Assembly (NCBI RefSeq): GCF_001676875.1
Contig: NZ_JYKA01000018.1
Coordinates: forward strand, 33,507-97,506
Length of the DNA stretch: 64,000 bases
Reading direction: 5' to 3'
From: Chromobacterium subtsugae
Lineage (GTDB): Bacteria; Pseudomonadota; Gammaproteobacteria; Burkholderiales; Chromobacteriaceae
Shown: in pieces, positions 1 through 7,939 of the stretch
Layout of the letters: every line of letters starts with the position of its first letter
Position numbering within the stretch: the stretch's first letter is position 1
Made by a program: the position numbers and the translations under genes
The notes under the pieces: model-generated
What the model was told of the DNA's origin: nothing
Database searches by the model: none
What the model saw: the letters and a program-made list of their open reading frames with translations, nothing else

Positions 1-859
1 GCGCGGACGGCGCGCGGCGGCCGTCGAACGTGAAGATTTCACTTGGCTGCCATACCTTCAGGAACAGCGTCAGGCACACCAGGCTGACCAGGGCCGAAGT
101 GATGTCCGGCAGCTCCGGCCCGATATAGTTGGACGTGAAAAACTGGGTGACGGCGAACGAGACGCCGGCCACCAGGATGGCGGGCCAGGTCTGGCGCACG
201 CCCTTGAGGCCATCCATCATCATCACCAGCCAGAACGGCACGATCACCGACAGGATGGGCAGCTGATGGCCGGCCTTGGCGCCGATCAGGAACGGATCCA
301 GCCCGGTCACCTGCCCGGCGACGATGATCGGTATCCCCATCGCGCCGAACGCCACCGGCGCGGTGTTGGCGATCAAGCACAGCCCGGCCGCGTACAGCGG
401 ATTGAAGCCCAACCCCACCAGCAGCGCGGCGGTGATGGCCACCGGCGCGCCGAAACCGGCCGCGCCTTCCAGAAAGGCGCCGAAGGAGAAGCCCACCAGC
501 AGCATCTGCAGCCGCTGGTCCTCGGTCACCGACAACACCGAAGCGCGGATGATGTCGAACTGCCCGGTCTTGACGGTGATCTTGTACAGGAACACCGCGG
601 CGATGATGATCCAGGCGATGGGCCACAAGCCATAGCCGAAGCCGAAGGCCGCCGCCGCCAGCGCCATCTTGGCGGGCATGCCGTAAAACAATATGGCCAC
701 CGCCAGCGCGATCAGCACCGTCAAGGTGCCGGCGACGTGCCCCTTCAGCCGCAGCACCGCCAGCGCGACGAAGAAAAAGACGATGGGCAGCGCGGCCATC
801 AATGCCGACAGCGCGGGGCCGCCGGCCGGGAAATACTGCTGGGTCCAGATTTCATGCAT
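1..859 (-). CDS. lldP: L-lactate permease, partial (C-terminus beyond window)
   Basis: Lactate:proton symporter of the LctP/LldP family in the inner membrane. The visible 286 residues begin [14 protein letters not shown] and run through several hydrophobic helices, with family-typical segments such as [17 protein letters not shown] and [14 protein letters not shown]. The start is the ATG at 859-857, preceded by a GAGGAG ribosome binding site about 8 nt upstream. The family is about 550 residues, so roughly half the gene is missing at the left edge. It follows dld after a 125-nt gap with no clear terminator, so it is probably the last gene of the lactate operon and supplies both D- and L-lactate to the dehydrogenases encoded upstream. 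Identification is confident; the exact substrate range (lactate versus glycolate) cannot be read from sequence. Confidence 0.93.
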   Translation of the reverse strand, partial: MHEIWTQQYFPAGGPALSALMAALPIVFFFVALAVLRLKGHVAGTLTVLIALAVAILFYGMPAKMALAAAAFGFGYGLWPIAWIIIAAVFLYKITVKTGQFDIIRASVLSVTEDQRLQMLLVGFSFGAFLEGAAGFGAPVAITAALLVGLGFNPLYAAGLCLIANTAPVAFGAMGIPIIVAGQVTGLDPFLIGAKAGHQLPILSVIVPFWLVMMMDGLKGVRQTWPAILVAGVSFAVTQFFTSNYIGPELPDITSALVSLVCLTLFLKVWQPSEIFTFDGRRAPSA

Positions 860-984
860 GTTCAGCTTCTCCTCATTCGGGTTTCGCCGGCGCAGCCGCT
901 CCCCTGCCGGTCAACGGAACCGTTGCGGCATGGCGGGGCTGGCTGGCGTTTCTTAGGTTGACTTCAGCGTTGAAAAGGCGGCCT

Positions 985-3804
985 TCATGACGGGCCGTTG
1001 ATGGGGGTGGTGCAGAAATCCAGCAACGCCTCGATGCTGGCATAGGGAATCCCGCCATGCTCGGTCAGACCGATCTGGCAGGTGCGGCTCATCGACACGC
1101 CGTGGCGGCAGGCTTCCGGCAAAGCCGGCTTCAGTCTCCTCAGGCTGTGGGCGTTCAGTTCCGGCGCGGTGAAGCCCTTGTCGCCGGCGAAGCCGCAGCA
1201 GGCGATATCCGGCACGGTCAGCTCATCGCAGCAGCTGGCGGCCAGTTGTTTCAAGCTTCCAGCCGCGCCCATCGCCGTCGCGCTGCAGGGAATATGCAGC
1301 GCCAGTTGCGGCAGGCGCCGGACGATGCTCAGCCGCGGCAGAACTTTTTCCGCCAGAAAACCGGCGGCGTCGAACAGCTGCAAGCGCGGGTCCAGCAAGC
1401 CCTCGGCCTGCGCCTGTTTGACCCGCGCCGCGCACGGACTGTTGTCGAGATAAACCGGATGGCGGCCCTGCCCGCTCGCCTGCAGCAAGGCGTCATTCAA
1501 CGATGCCTGACTGATGGCCAATGCGTCCGCGGCATTGGCCGAGGCGAACGGCTGGCCGCAGCACAGTCCGTCATGGCCGGGCGGATAGACCGGCGCGAAA
1601 CCGGCGCGGCGCAGCAGATTGATCGTATGCGCCGCGACGGACTCGCCGCCCTCGCCTTCCGCCAGCGTTCGGTTGACGCAGCTGACGAACAACGCCACCG
1701 GCTCGCCCTCGCCTCCCGGCTTCGGCAGCAGCGCGGCGGCGCGCGGCAAGGCCGCTGGGATCAGCGGAATGATCTTGCGCTCGCCTGGCCGGCGGCGCGT
1801 CAATGCGTTCAAGCGCTGCGTTCCCGCGACATGCGCCAGCTTCAAACCGGTCCTCGCCGCCGCCGTCATCAGCTGCATGTGGCGGGCGGCGAAGCCGGCC
1901 AAGGCGGGACGCCGGCTCGGGCCCTGCAATTTTTTCATCAGCAGGCCGGTGTTGATTCCCACAGGACAACGCGTGGCGCACATGCCGGTGGCGGCGCAAG
2001 TATCGACGGCGCGGTAGCGGTAGCCGGCTTGCAAGGCCGCCAGTTCTTCCGCCCCCTCGCCGTCGCGTTCCAACTGACGGATGCGCCGCCAGGCGACGAT
2101 GCGCTGGCGCGGGCTCAGCGTCAGCCCGTGCGACGGACAGGCCGGCTCGCAAAAGCCGCATTCGGTGCAGCGGTCGACCAGATCGTCCGCGGCCGGCATC
2201 GGCTTCAGGTTCTCCAGATGCAGCCTGTCGTTGTCGGTGATGATCACGCCGGGATTGAGCAGGCCTTCCGGATCGAACAGCGCCTTGATGCGGCGCATGA
2301 TGTTCCAGACGGCGTCGCCCCACTCCTGCCGCACGAAGGGCGCCACATTGCGGCCGGTGCCGTGCTCGGCCTTCAAGGAGCCGTCGTATTCGCCGGCCAC
2401 CAAGTCGCTGACGTCCTGCATGAAAGCATCGTAGCGCGCCACCTCGGCCGGGCTTTCGAAGCCGGGCGCGAACACGAAATGCAGATTGCCGTCCAGCGCG
2501 TGGCCGAACAGCAGCGCCTCGTCGTAGCCGTGCTTGTCGAACAGGGCGGTCAGCCTGGCCACGCCATCGGCCAGTTGATGGATGGGAAAGGCCACGTCCT
2601 CTATCACCACCGTGGTCCCCAACGGCCGGGCTGCGCCCACCGCGGGGAACAACCCCTTGCGCAAAGCCCAGTAGGTCTCGCACTCGCGCGCGTCGCGGCT
2701 GAAGCCGCTGGAGACTTTGGGCTGGAAACCGGCCAGCAGCATCTCTATCTGGACCGAACATTCGTCCAACCTGGCTTCGCTCTCCGCCCGCAGCTCGATC
2801 AGTAGACAAGCGCTGTCCAGCCCCACCGGCTGATACAGGAAATCCGGCAGTCCCGGCTTGCCCTGCACCGCGCGGATGCTGCGGCTGTCTATCAGCTCCA
2901 CCGCCGACACGCCGCTAGCGTCGCGCGCCGCGCTCAGCGCCGACACCGCGCGGCAGCAGCGATCCAGATCGTCGAACAGCACCAGCGCCGACGCCTTGTG
3001 CGGATGCTCGGCCACGGTATGAAAAGTGATCTCGGAAATAAAACCCAAGGTGCCTTCGGAGCCGATCATCAAGTGCGCCAGCATCTCCACCGGATCGGCG
3101 AAGTCCAGCAGCGCGTTGATGCCGTAGCCAGTGGTGTTCTTCAGCCGATACTTGCGGCGCACCCGCTCGGCCAGCTGCGGATCGCCGGCCAGCTGGCGCG
3201 ACAGCTGCGCCAAGCCATCGAGCAGATCGGCGTGCGATTCGCGGAAGGCCGCCACGCTGGCCGGATCGGCGGTATCCAGCGCGGCGCCGTCGAGCAGCAG
3301 CAGCCGGATCGCCTGCAGGGTGTGGTAGCTGTTGTCGCGGGTGCCGCAGCACATGCCACTGGAGTTGTTGGCGGCGATGCCGCCTATCTTGGCGGTGTTG
3401 ATCGACGCCGGATCGGGGCCGATCTTGCGGCCGAACGGCGCCAGCAGCGCGTTGGCGTGCGCGCCTATTATGCCGGGCCCCAGCCGGATGCGCGCGCCGC
3501 CGTCCAGCACCTGGCCGCGGTTGAAGCCATCGCCCAGCACCGCCAGCACCGAATCGCTGACCGCCTGGCCGGACAGGCTGGTGCCGGCGGCGCGGAAGGT
3601 GACGGCGACGCGGTGCAATCTGGCCAGCCGCAGCAGCGCCGCCACCTCGCCCTCGTCTTCCACCCGGGCGACGATTTGCGGCCGCAGGCGGTAGAAGCTG
3701 GCGTCGGTGCCGTAGGCCAGCGTGGACAATGGGTCGGTGAAAATGCGCGCCGGCGGCATCGTTTGGCGCAAATCCTGCAGAAAATCGGCGTGGGCGGGCG
3801 TCAT
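985..3804 (-). CDS. dld: FAD/Fe-S D-lactate dehydrogenase (NAD-independent, GlcD-GlpC fusion type)
   Basis: 939-residue membrane-associated oxidoreductase predicted to oxidise D-lactate to pyruvate and pass electrons to quinone. The N-terminal half is an FAD-binding type 4 domain (about residues 35-220, with TSLSGQ and NNSSGMCCGT segments) and an FAD-oxidase C-terminal domain (to about 530). A ferredoxin module follows, with CTECGFCEPAC near residue 545 and CAATGMCATRCPVG further on. Two CCG heterodisulfide-reductase-like domains complete it (CCGQPFAS; ACCGFAGDKG). Length and order match the 938-residue LldE/Dld protein of Pseudomonas lactate loci. Its start overlaps the lutB stop by 4 nt (ATGA), so it is translationally coupled. 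A glycolate or 2-hydroxyglutarate dehydrogenase has similar architecture, but the lactate context favours D-lactate. Confidence 0.88.
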   Translation of the reverse strand: MTPAHADFLQDLRQTMPPARIFTDPLSTLAYGTDASFYRLRPQIVARVEDEGEVAALLRLARLHRVAVTFRAAGTSLSGQAVSDSVLAVLGDGFNRGQVLDGGARIRLGPGIIGAHANALLAPFGRKIGPDPASINTAKIGGIAANNSSGMCCGTRDNSYHTLQAIRLLLLDGAALDTADPASVAAFRESHADLLDGLAQLSRQLAGDPQLAERVRRKYRLKNTTGYGINALLDFADPVEMLAHLMIGSEGTLGFISEITFHTVAEHPHKASALVLFDDLDRCCRAVSALSAARDASGVSAVELIDSRSIRAVQGKPGLPDFLYQPVGLDSACLLIELRAESEARLDECSVQIEMLLAGFQPKVSSGFSRDARECETYWALRKGLFPAVGAARPLGTTVVIEDVAFPIHQLADGVARLTALFDKHGYDEALLFGHALDGNLHFVFAPGFESPAEVARYDAFMQDVSDLVAGEYDGSLKAEHGTGRNVAPFVRQEWGDAVWNIMRRIKALFDPEGLLNPGVIITDNDRLHLENLKPMPAADDLVDRCTECGFCEPACPSHGLTLSPRQRIVAWRRIRQLERDGEGAEELAALQAGYRYRAVDTCAATGMCATRCPVGINTGLLMKKLQGPSRRPALAGFAARHMQLMTAAARTGLKLAHVAGTQRLNALTRRRPGERKIIPLIPAALPRAAALLPKPGGEGEPVALFVSCVNRTLAEGEGGESVAAHTINLLRRAGFAPVYPPGHDGLCCGQPFASANAADALAISQASLNDALLQASGQGRHPVYLDNSPCAARVKQAQAEGLLDPRLQLFDAAGFLAEKVLPRLSIVRRLPQLALHIPCSATAMGAAGSLKQLAASCCDELTVPDIACCGFAGDKGFTAPELNAHSLRRLKPALPEACRHGVSMSRTCQIGLTEHGGIPYASIEALLDFCTTPINGPS

Positions 3805-5258
3805 GCGGATTTCCCCTTGTTCGCCTCGCGTTCGCGCAGCAGCTCATGCAGCGTTTTGGGAGCAGGCGTCAACGGCAGGTGGTTTTGCGTCCAGCCCAGC
3901 TGGTTCTTGGGCGCGTGCTTGCGCAGCCGCGTCGCCGCCCAGCCGAACATCCGGTACAGATTGGGCGAGGCGTTGACCAGCCGCCATCCGGCCCAGGCCA
4001 TCCGTTCCGCGCCGCTGGCCGCCGCGCCCTGGCCGCGCAGCGGATGCGCCACCCGCTCGCCGGCCGGCCGCTGGCTTTCCTCGCGCAGTCGCATCAGCAT
4101 TTCCGGAATGGGGATGCGCACCGGGCACACCTCGCCGCAGGCGCCGCACAGGCTGGACGCAGTAGGGAGGTCGCGGGTGTTTTCCAGCCCCATCAGGTGC
4201 GGCGAGATGATCTCGCCTATCGGCCCCGGATAGGTGGTGCCGTAGGCGTGGCCGCCGATGCGGGTGTAGACCGGACAATGGTTCATGCAGGCGCCGCAGC
4301 GTATGCATTGCAGCGTCTTGCGCAGCTGCTCGTCGGCATAGGCCTGGCTGCGACCGTTGTCCAGCAGCACCAGGTGCACCTCGCGTGGGCCGTCCTTCTC
4401 GCCCGGCTTCCTTGGGCCGCTGATCATATTGAAATACGTGGTGATGGGCTGGCCGATGGCGGAACGGGTCAACAGGCTGTACAGCGGCACCACGTCTTCC
4501 AGCTTTTCCACCACCTTTTCTATGCCGGTAATGGCGACGTGCACGTCCGGCACGGTGGTGCACATTCGGCCGTTGCCCTCGTTTTCCACTAGGCACAGCG
4601 TGCCGGTTTCGGCCACGGCGAAGTTGACGCCGGACAGGCCGACGTCGGCGTCCAGAAACTTGCGGCGCAGCACGCGGCGGCCGATCTGGATCAGCGCGTC
4701 CACATCCTCGGTATACGGCGTGTCCGGCAACTGTTCATGGAACAGTTTGGCGATGTCCTGCTTGGTCTTGTGGATGGCCGGCATGATGATGTGGGTGGGT
4801 TTCTCGCCCGCCAGCTGGACGATGTACTCGCCCATATCGCTCTCCACCGCCTCTACGCCTTGGTCCGCCAGGTAATGATTGAGCTCCACCTCCTCGCTGA
4901 CCATGGACTTGCCCTTGACCATCAGCTTGCCCTGACGGGCGGCGACGATGCCGTGGATGATGCGGTTCGCCTCCTCGGCCGTTTCCGCCCAGTGCACCTT
5001 CACGCCATTTGCCGCGAGCTTGTCCTCCAGCTGCTCCAGCAAATCCGGCAGCCGGGACAGGCAGCGCTGGCGTATGCCCTCGCCCAGGGTGCGCAGTGCG
5101 GACAGCTCCGCCTCGTCCGGAAACTCCGCCAACCGCTTGGCCATCAAAAAGTCCATCGATCCGCGCAGGCTTTGCCGCAGCTTGCCATCCGTCAGCGCCA
5201 GTCTGGCGTTGTCCTTGAAGGCGCGCGACGGGTAAACGGTGATCTTGCTCTCGCTCAT
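3801..5258 (-). CDS. lutB: Lactate utilization iron-sulfur protein LutB
   Basis: 485-residue component of the LutABC L-lactate dehydrogenase complex, which oxidises L-lactate to pyruvate. An N-terminal LUD-type domain (about residues 60-290, including GVNFAVAETGTL and NEGNGRM) is followed by two 4Fe-4S clusters, CIRCGACMNHCPVY near 315 and CGACGEVCPVRIP near 370, and a C-terminal DUF3390-like tail. The start overlaps the lutC stop by 4 nt (ATGA) and its stop overlaps the dld start in the same way. No LldD-type FMN L-lactate dehydrogenase gene is visible in the window, so LutABC is probably the L-lactate enzyme of this operon. Confidence 0.93.
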   Translation of the reverse strand: MSESKITVYPSRAFKDNARLALTDGKLRQSLRGSMDFLMAKRLAEFPDEAELSALRTLGEGIRQRCLSRLPDLLEQLEDKLAANGVKVHWAETAEEANRIIHGIVAARQGKLMVKGKSMVSEEVELNHYLADQGVEAVESDMGEYIVQLAGEKPTHIIMPAIHKTKQDIAKLFHEQLPDTPYTEDVDALIQIGRRVLRRKFLDADVGLSGVNFAVAETGTLCLVENEGNGRMCTTVPDVHVAITGIEKVVEKLEDVVPLYSLLTRSAIGQPITTYFNMISGPRKPGEKDGPREVHLVLLDNGRSQAYADEQLRKTLQCIRCGACMNHCPVYTRIGGHAYGTTYPGPIGEIISPHLMGLENTRDLPTASSLCGACGEVCPVRIPIPEMLMRLREESQRPAGERVAHPLRGQGAAASGAERMAWAGWRLVNASPNLYRMFGWAATRLRKHAPKNQLGWTQNHLPLTPAPKTLHELLREREANKGKSA

Positions 5259-5953
5259 CGCCCGTCTCCTTCCACGTCATGGATGGCGATATGCGGCGGC
5301 AGCAGCGCCAACACCAGCAGGTCGCGCGGGCCATGGGCGCCGTAGGCCAAGGTTTGCTGGATGTCGGCGGTTTTCGACGGCCCGGAAATCAGCAAAGCGT
5401 TGGTGGGCATGCCGGCGGACCAGTTTTCGCCCTGCAGCGCCGAATAAAAGTCCGGGTACAGCGTGGCGGCGTCGAACAAGGCGATGTGCAAGGGCGGCAC
5501 CAAGCTCATGGTGCGCGGCTCGGCCTCGTCCGGCCACAGCGCCAGGGTGCCGGTGGCGGCTATGCCGCAGCGCGCGACAGTGAAGCCGGCAGCGATGTCG
5601 AACAGCTCCGCCTTCCAGCCATCGACTTCGCGGTCGAACCAGACGATGTGCGGCGCTTCGTCCACGCCCTCCAGCCTGCGCGCCAGCCGGCGGCCATGCG
5701 GCGTGTCCGACAGCAGCAGCGAGTCTTGCGGATGCACGGCCAGCCAGTCGGCCAGGGCGGCGTCCCACTCCGCCTCGCGCGTCCACAGAATGTCGGTTTT
5801 CACCGAACGCATCATCGCCGCCCAATGGCGCAGGCGGGCGATTTCATCGTCCTTGGCCGCGAAATGCTGGAAATGGCCGGCCAAATCCGGCCGCGCGCGC
5901 TCCTGCCGCGGCGCGGCGCGCAGCTTTTGCAAGATGGAGGCGCGGGCGCTCAT
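5255..5953 (-). CDS. lutC: Lactate utilization protein LutC (LUD domain)
   Basis: 232-residue LUD-domain subunit of the LutABC complex. The chosen start is MSARASILQKLR at 5953, because its ATG overlaps the lutA TGA in an ATGA junction; a longer open frame upstream is only lutA read in another frame. Recognisable LUD features are the GIAATGTLALWPDEAEPR segment (about 125-142) and the late GPSKTADIQQTLAYGAHGPR segment, which is conserved in LutC. The stop overlaps lutB by 4 nt. Operon position between lutA and lutB gives the order A-C-B rather than A-B-C. Confidence 0.92.
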   Translation of the reverse strand: MSARASILQKLRAAPRQERARPDLAGHFQHFAAKDDEIARLRHWAAMMRSVKTDILWTREAEWDAALADWLAVHPQDSLLLSDTPHGRRLARRLEGVDEAPHIVWFDREVDGWKAELFDIAAGFTVARCGIAATGTLALWPDEAEPRTMSLVPPLHIALFDAATLYPDFYSALQGENWSAGMPTNALLISGPSKTADIQQTLAYGAHGPRDLLVLALLPPHIAIHDVEGDGR

Positions 5954-6693
5954 CGCTTGCCCCCGGTGCGCTCCAGCAGAAAGCTGGCCAGATGGCGGCC
6001 CTGGAAGCCGCTGCCGCACTGTCCCAGCTTGCCGTTGATATTGAGCAGGCAGCCGCCGTCGGCGGTGACGAACTCCACCGCGCCGCTGTCCTGCAAGGAC
6101 TGGGCCTTGTCCGCCACCATCGCGCCGGCGATGTCCGGATGCTTGATGGAGAAAGTGCCGCCAAAACCGCAACATTCGGCTTCATGGTCTTGCACCACGC
6201 GCTCGACGTTTTGCAGCCTATCGACCAGCGCCCAGCTGCTCTTGTGCACGTTCATCTCGCGCCGCGCCGAACAGGAGGTATGCACCGCCACCTTGGTGGG
6301 CGGGCCCAAGTCTTGCGGCTGCCAGTCCAGATGGTTGAGCAGGAAATCGGAAAACTCCACCACCCGCCCGGCGATGGCGCAGGCCTCCATCTCGTCCGCC
6401 TCGCCGGCGAACAACTTGGGCCAATGGTGCTGGATCATGCCGCCGCAGGAGCCGGACGGCACCACCACCGGCCAGTCCTCGGGAAAACAGCCCAGCTGCG
6501 CGCGCGCCACCGCCAGCGCCTCCTTGGAATGGCCGCTGGTATAGGCCGGCTGGCCGCAGCAGCTCTGGGCCTGGGGGAAATGCACCCGCACGCCCAGGCC
6601 TTCCAGCAGGGCGATGGCGTCTAGGCCAGCTTCCGGCAGGAATAGGTCGAGCAGACAGGTGCCGAACAGGTAAACGTCGGCAGGCGTCTTCAT
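5950..6693 (-). CDS. lutA: Lactate utilization protein LutA (CCG domains)
   Basis: 247-residue (Fe-S)-binding protein, first gene of the lactate operon. It has two cysteine-rich CCG modules: CLLDLFLPEAG...SCCGQPAYTSG in the first 75 residues, and HTSCSARREMNVHKSS...AECCGFGGTFSIKHPD near 130-190. This is the glycolate-oxidase GlcF/heterodisulfide-reductase-like fold of LutA/YkgE. The ATG at 6693 has AAAGGA a few bases upstream. A strong regulator box lies 14 nt in front of the start, described separately. With LutB and LutC it should form the membrane-bound L-lactate oxidising complex. Confidence 0.93.
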   Translation of the reverse strand: MKTPADVYLFGTCLLDLFLPEAGLDAIALLEGLGVRVHFPQAQSCCGQPAYTSGHSKEALAVARAQLGCFPEDWPVVVPSGSCGGMIQHHWPKLFAGEADEMEACAIAGRVVEFSDFLLNHLDWQPQDLGPPTKVAVHTSCSARREMNVHKSSWALVDRLQNVERVVQDHEAECCGFGGTFSIKHPDIAGAMVADKAQSLQDSGAVEFVTADGGCLLNINGKLGQCGSGFQGRHLASFLLERTGGKR

Positions 6694-6706
6694 GGCTTCC
6701 TTTGTA

Positions 6707-6723
6707 AATTGGTAAGACCAATT
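6707..6723 (-). promoter_or_regulatory. PdhR/LldR-type operator in the lut promoter
   Basis: Perfect 17-bp palindrome AATTGGTAAGACCAATT between the predicted -10 and the lutA start. It equals the known PdhR consensus (ATTGGTNNNACCAAT) and is close to the E. coli LldR box. A bound repressor here would block transcript initiation or escape. The matching regulator gene lies at 9093-9863 and carries a second copy of the box. Confidence 0.85.
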
Positions 6724-6737
6724 ATTTTTATAAATTC

Positions 6738-6766
6738 ACTTTAGAGTGAATGCTTGAGTTCGTCAA
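6738..6766 (-). promoter_or_regulatory. Predicted sigma70 promoter of the lut operon
   Basis: Reading leftwards: -35 TTGACG (6766-6761), a 17-nt spacer, and -10 TAAAGT (6743-6738). An 18-bp inverted repeat, ATTCACT-TTAG-AGTGAAT (6734-6751), covers the -10, and the PdhR-type operator sits just downstream. Assignment is by consensus only. Confidence 0.55.
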
Positions 6767-7141
6767 TATGACAAGCGCGCCCGAAACGTACAGAAGCGCC
6801 TCTGTCATCACTCGCTCACGCCGCCGTCCATGAGGCAAGCGGAATCGCGCCGACTTGGCCATGTGGTTTTTTTGGAAAAAGAGGAAGGCACGCAAATAAG
6901 AAAGATGGCGCAAAACACGGTCTGACAGACCTCGCGAAACCAAGCGCCGCGGACACCCGGCTGACGCTGCGCCGGCAGGCCGCGCGGCCTGCATCGCATC
7001 AACAGGCCTTGCCTAAGACGCTTAGCTGGAGAAAGTCGGCGGCGCCAAGGCGGCTGGCGATCATGCGCGATTCGCAGGTCGAAACGCCTTTTTCAGGCGC
7101 GCAGCGGAGTCGCTCGCGCATCATGTCCTGGCATTGAATCA
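6767..7141. other. Intergenic region between lutA and arsR promoters, no gene seen
   Basis: About 375 nt with no convincing coding frame; an 88-codon minus-strand frame has no family-like sequence. It contains a perfect palindrome GCAGGCCGCGCGGCCTGC (6975-6992), a short hairpin CGCCTTTTTCAGGCG near 7089, and an A/T-richer patch with T7 and GGAAAAAGAGG near 6867-6885. It may be the left join of the arsenic cassette, but no att site or direct repeat was found. Confidence 0.5.
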
Positions 7142-7165
7142 ATATTTCCACAATAATGGAAATAT
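7142..7165 (+). promoter_or_regulatory. ArsR operator overlapping the arsR start
   Basis: Perfect inverted repeat with 9-bp arms, ATATTTCCA-CAATAA-TGGAAATAT. Its last bases overlap the ATG at 7164. ArsR-family repressors bind short AT-containing dyads at their own promoter, so this is the likely autoregulatory site. Its position over the start codon implies either a very short leader or a leaderless arsR mRNA. Confidence 0.65.
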
Positions 7166-7520
7166 GGAAACTTTAACCGCCGCCGAACGCCTGGCCGCCC
7201 TGGGACATGAGTCCCGGCTATCGATCTACCGTCTGCTAGTCGAAGCCGGCCAACAGGGCATGATCGCCAGCGCCATTGCCGACAAGCTGAGCCTGCCCGC
7301 CGCCACGCTGTCGTTCCATCTGTCGCATCTGAGCCGCGTCCAGCTGGTCCGGAGCGAGCGCGAAAGCCGCTTCATCCGCTATTTCGCCGAATTCGACACC
7401 ATGGACGCCCTGCTCGGCTTCCTCACCCGCAATTGCTGCCAGGGCCAGCCCTGCCTGCCAAGCGCGTCCGCCTGTTCGCCGCGAAACGCGGCGAGCGCGA
7501 AAGGAGAAGACCAATCATGA
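7164..7520 (+). CDS. arsR: ArsR-family arsenic-responsive repressor
   Basis: 118-residue winged-helix metalloregulator of the ArsR/SmtB family. The start METLTAAERLAALGHESRL is chosen because the family begins this way; an in-frame TTG at 7134 would add ten unlike residues. The helix-turn-helix is about residues 38-62 (LSLPAATLSFHLSHLSRVQL). Unlike E. coli ArsR there is no CVCDLC motif in the recognition helix region. A CC pair near residue 92 and another Cys at about 97 and 103 near the C-terminus are candidate As(III) ligands, as in other non-classical ArsR proteins. Its stop overlaps arsC (ATGA), so repressor, reductase and pump genes are co-transcribed. Confidence 0.85.
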   Translation: METLTAAERLAALGHESRLSIYRLLVEAGQQGMIASAIADKLSLPAATLSFHLSHLSRVQLVRSERESRFIRYFAEFDTMDALLGFLTRNCCQGQPCLPSASACSPRNAASAKGEDQS

Positions 7521-7930
7521 GCCGGCTGAAAACCGTATTGGTGCTGTGCACCGGCAATTCCTGCCGTTCGCAGATGGGCGAAGCCATCCTCAACCATGAG
7601 CTGGCGGGCCTGGCGCGCGCGCTGTCCGCCGGCACCGCGCCGCAGCCCAAGGTCGCCGACGGCGCCATCGAGGCTTTGCGCCTGGCCGGCCTGCCCACCG
7701 GCGATCTTTATCCCAAGCCAGTGGAAGCGGTGATGCACGAGGAGATCGACCTGGTGGTCAGCGTCTGCGACAACGCCAGGGAAAGCTGCCCGGTGTTTCC
7801 CCGGCCGGTCAAACGCATCCATGTCGGTTTCCACGATCCGCACGGCGAGCCCTTGGACAGTTTCATCCGCGTGCGCGACGACATCCGCGAACGGCTGGTG
7901 CCGGCCGTCCGCGAAGCCTTGGGCATCTGA
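7517..7930 (+). CDS. arsC: Arsenate reductase, low-molecular-weight phosphatase type
   Basis: 137-residue thioredoxin-coupled arsenate reductase, converting As(V) to As(III). It begins MSRLKTVLVLCTGNSCRSQMGEAIL; CTGNSCRS is the CX5R phosphate-loop with the nucleophilic Cys. The later SVCDNARESCPVFPRP segment carries the two Cys used for the disulfide cascade. The start is set by the ATGA overlap with arsR and the upstream AAGGAG at 7501-7506. It is followed 9 nt later by the Acr3 pump gene, which exports the product. Confidence 0.92.
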   Translation: MSRLKTVLVLCTGNSCRSQMGEAILNHELAGLARALSAGTAPQPKVADGAIEALRLAGLPTGDLYPKPVEAVMHEEIDLVVSVCDNARESCPVFPRPVKRIHVGFHDPHGEPLDSFIRVRDDIRERLVPAVREALGI

Positions 7931-7939
7931 GGAGACATC

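Noticed and set aside
6728..6994. 88-codon minus-strand frame upstream of lutA
   Set aside because: No motif, overlaps the lut promoter and operator, and lacks a ribosome site.
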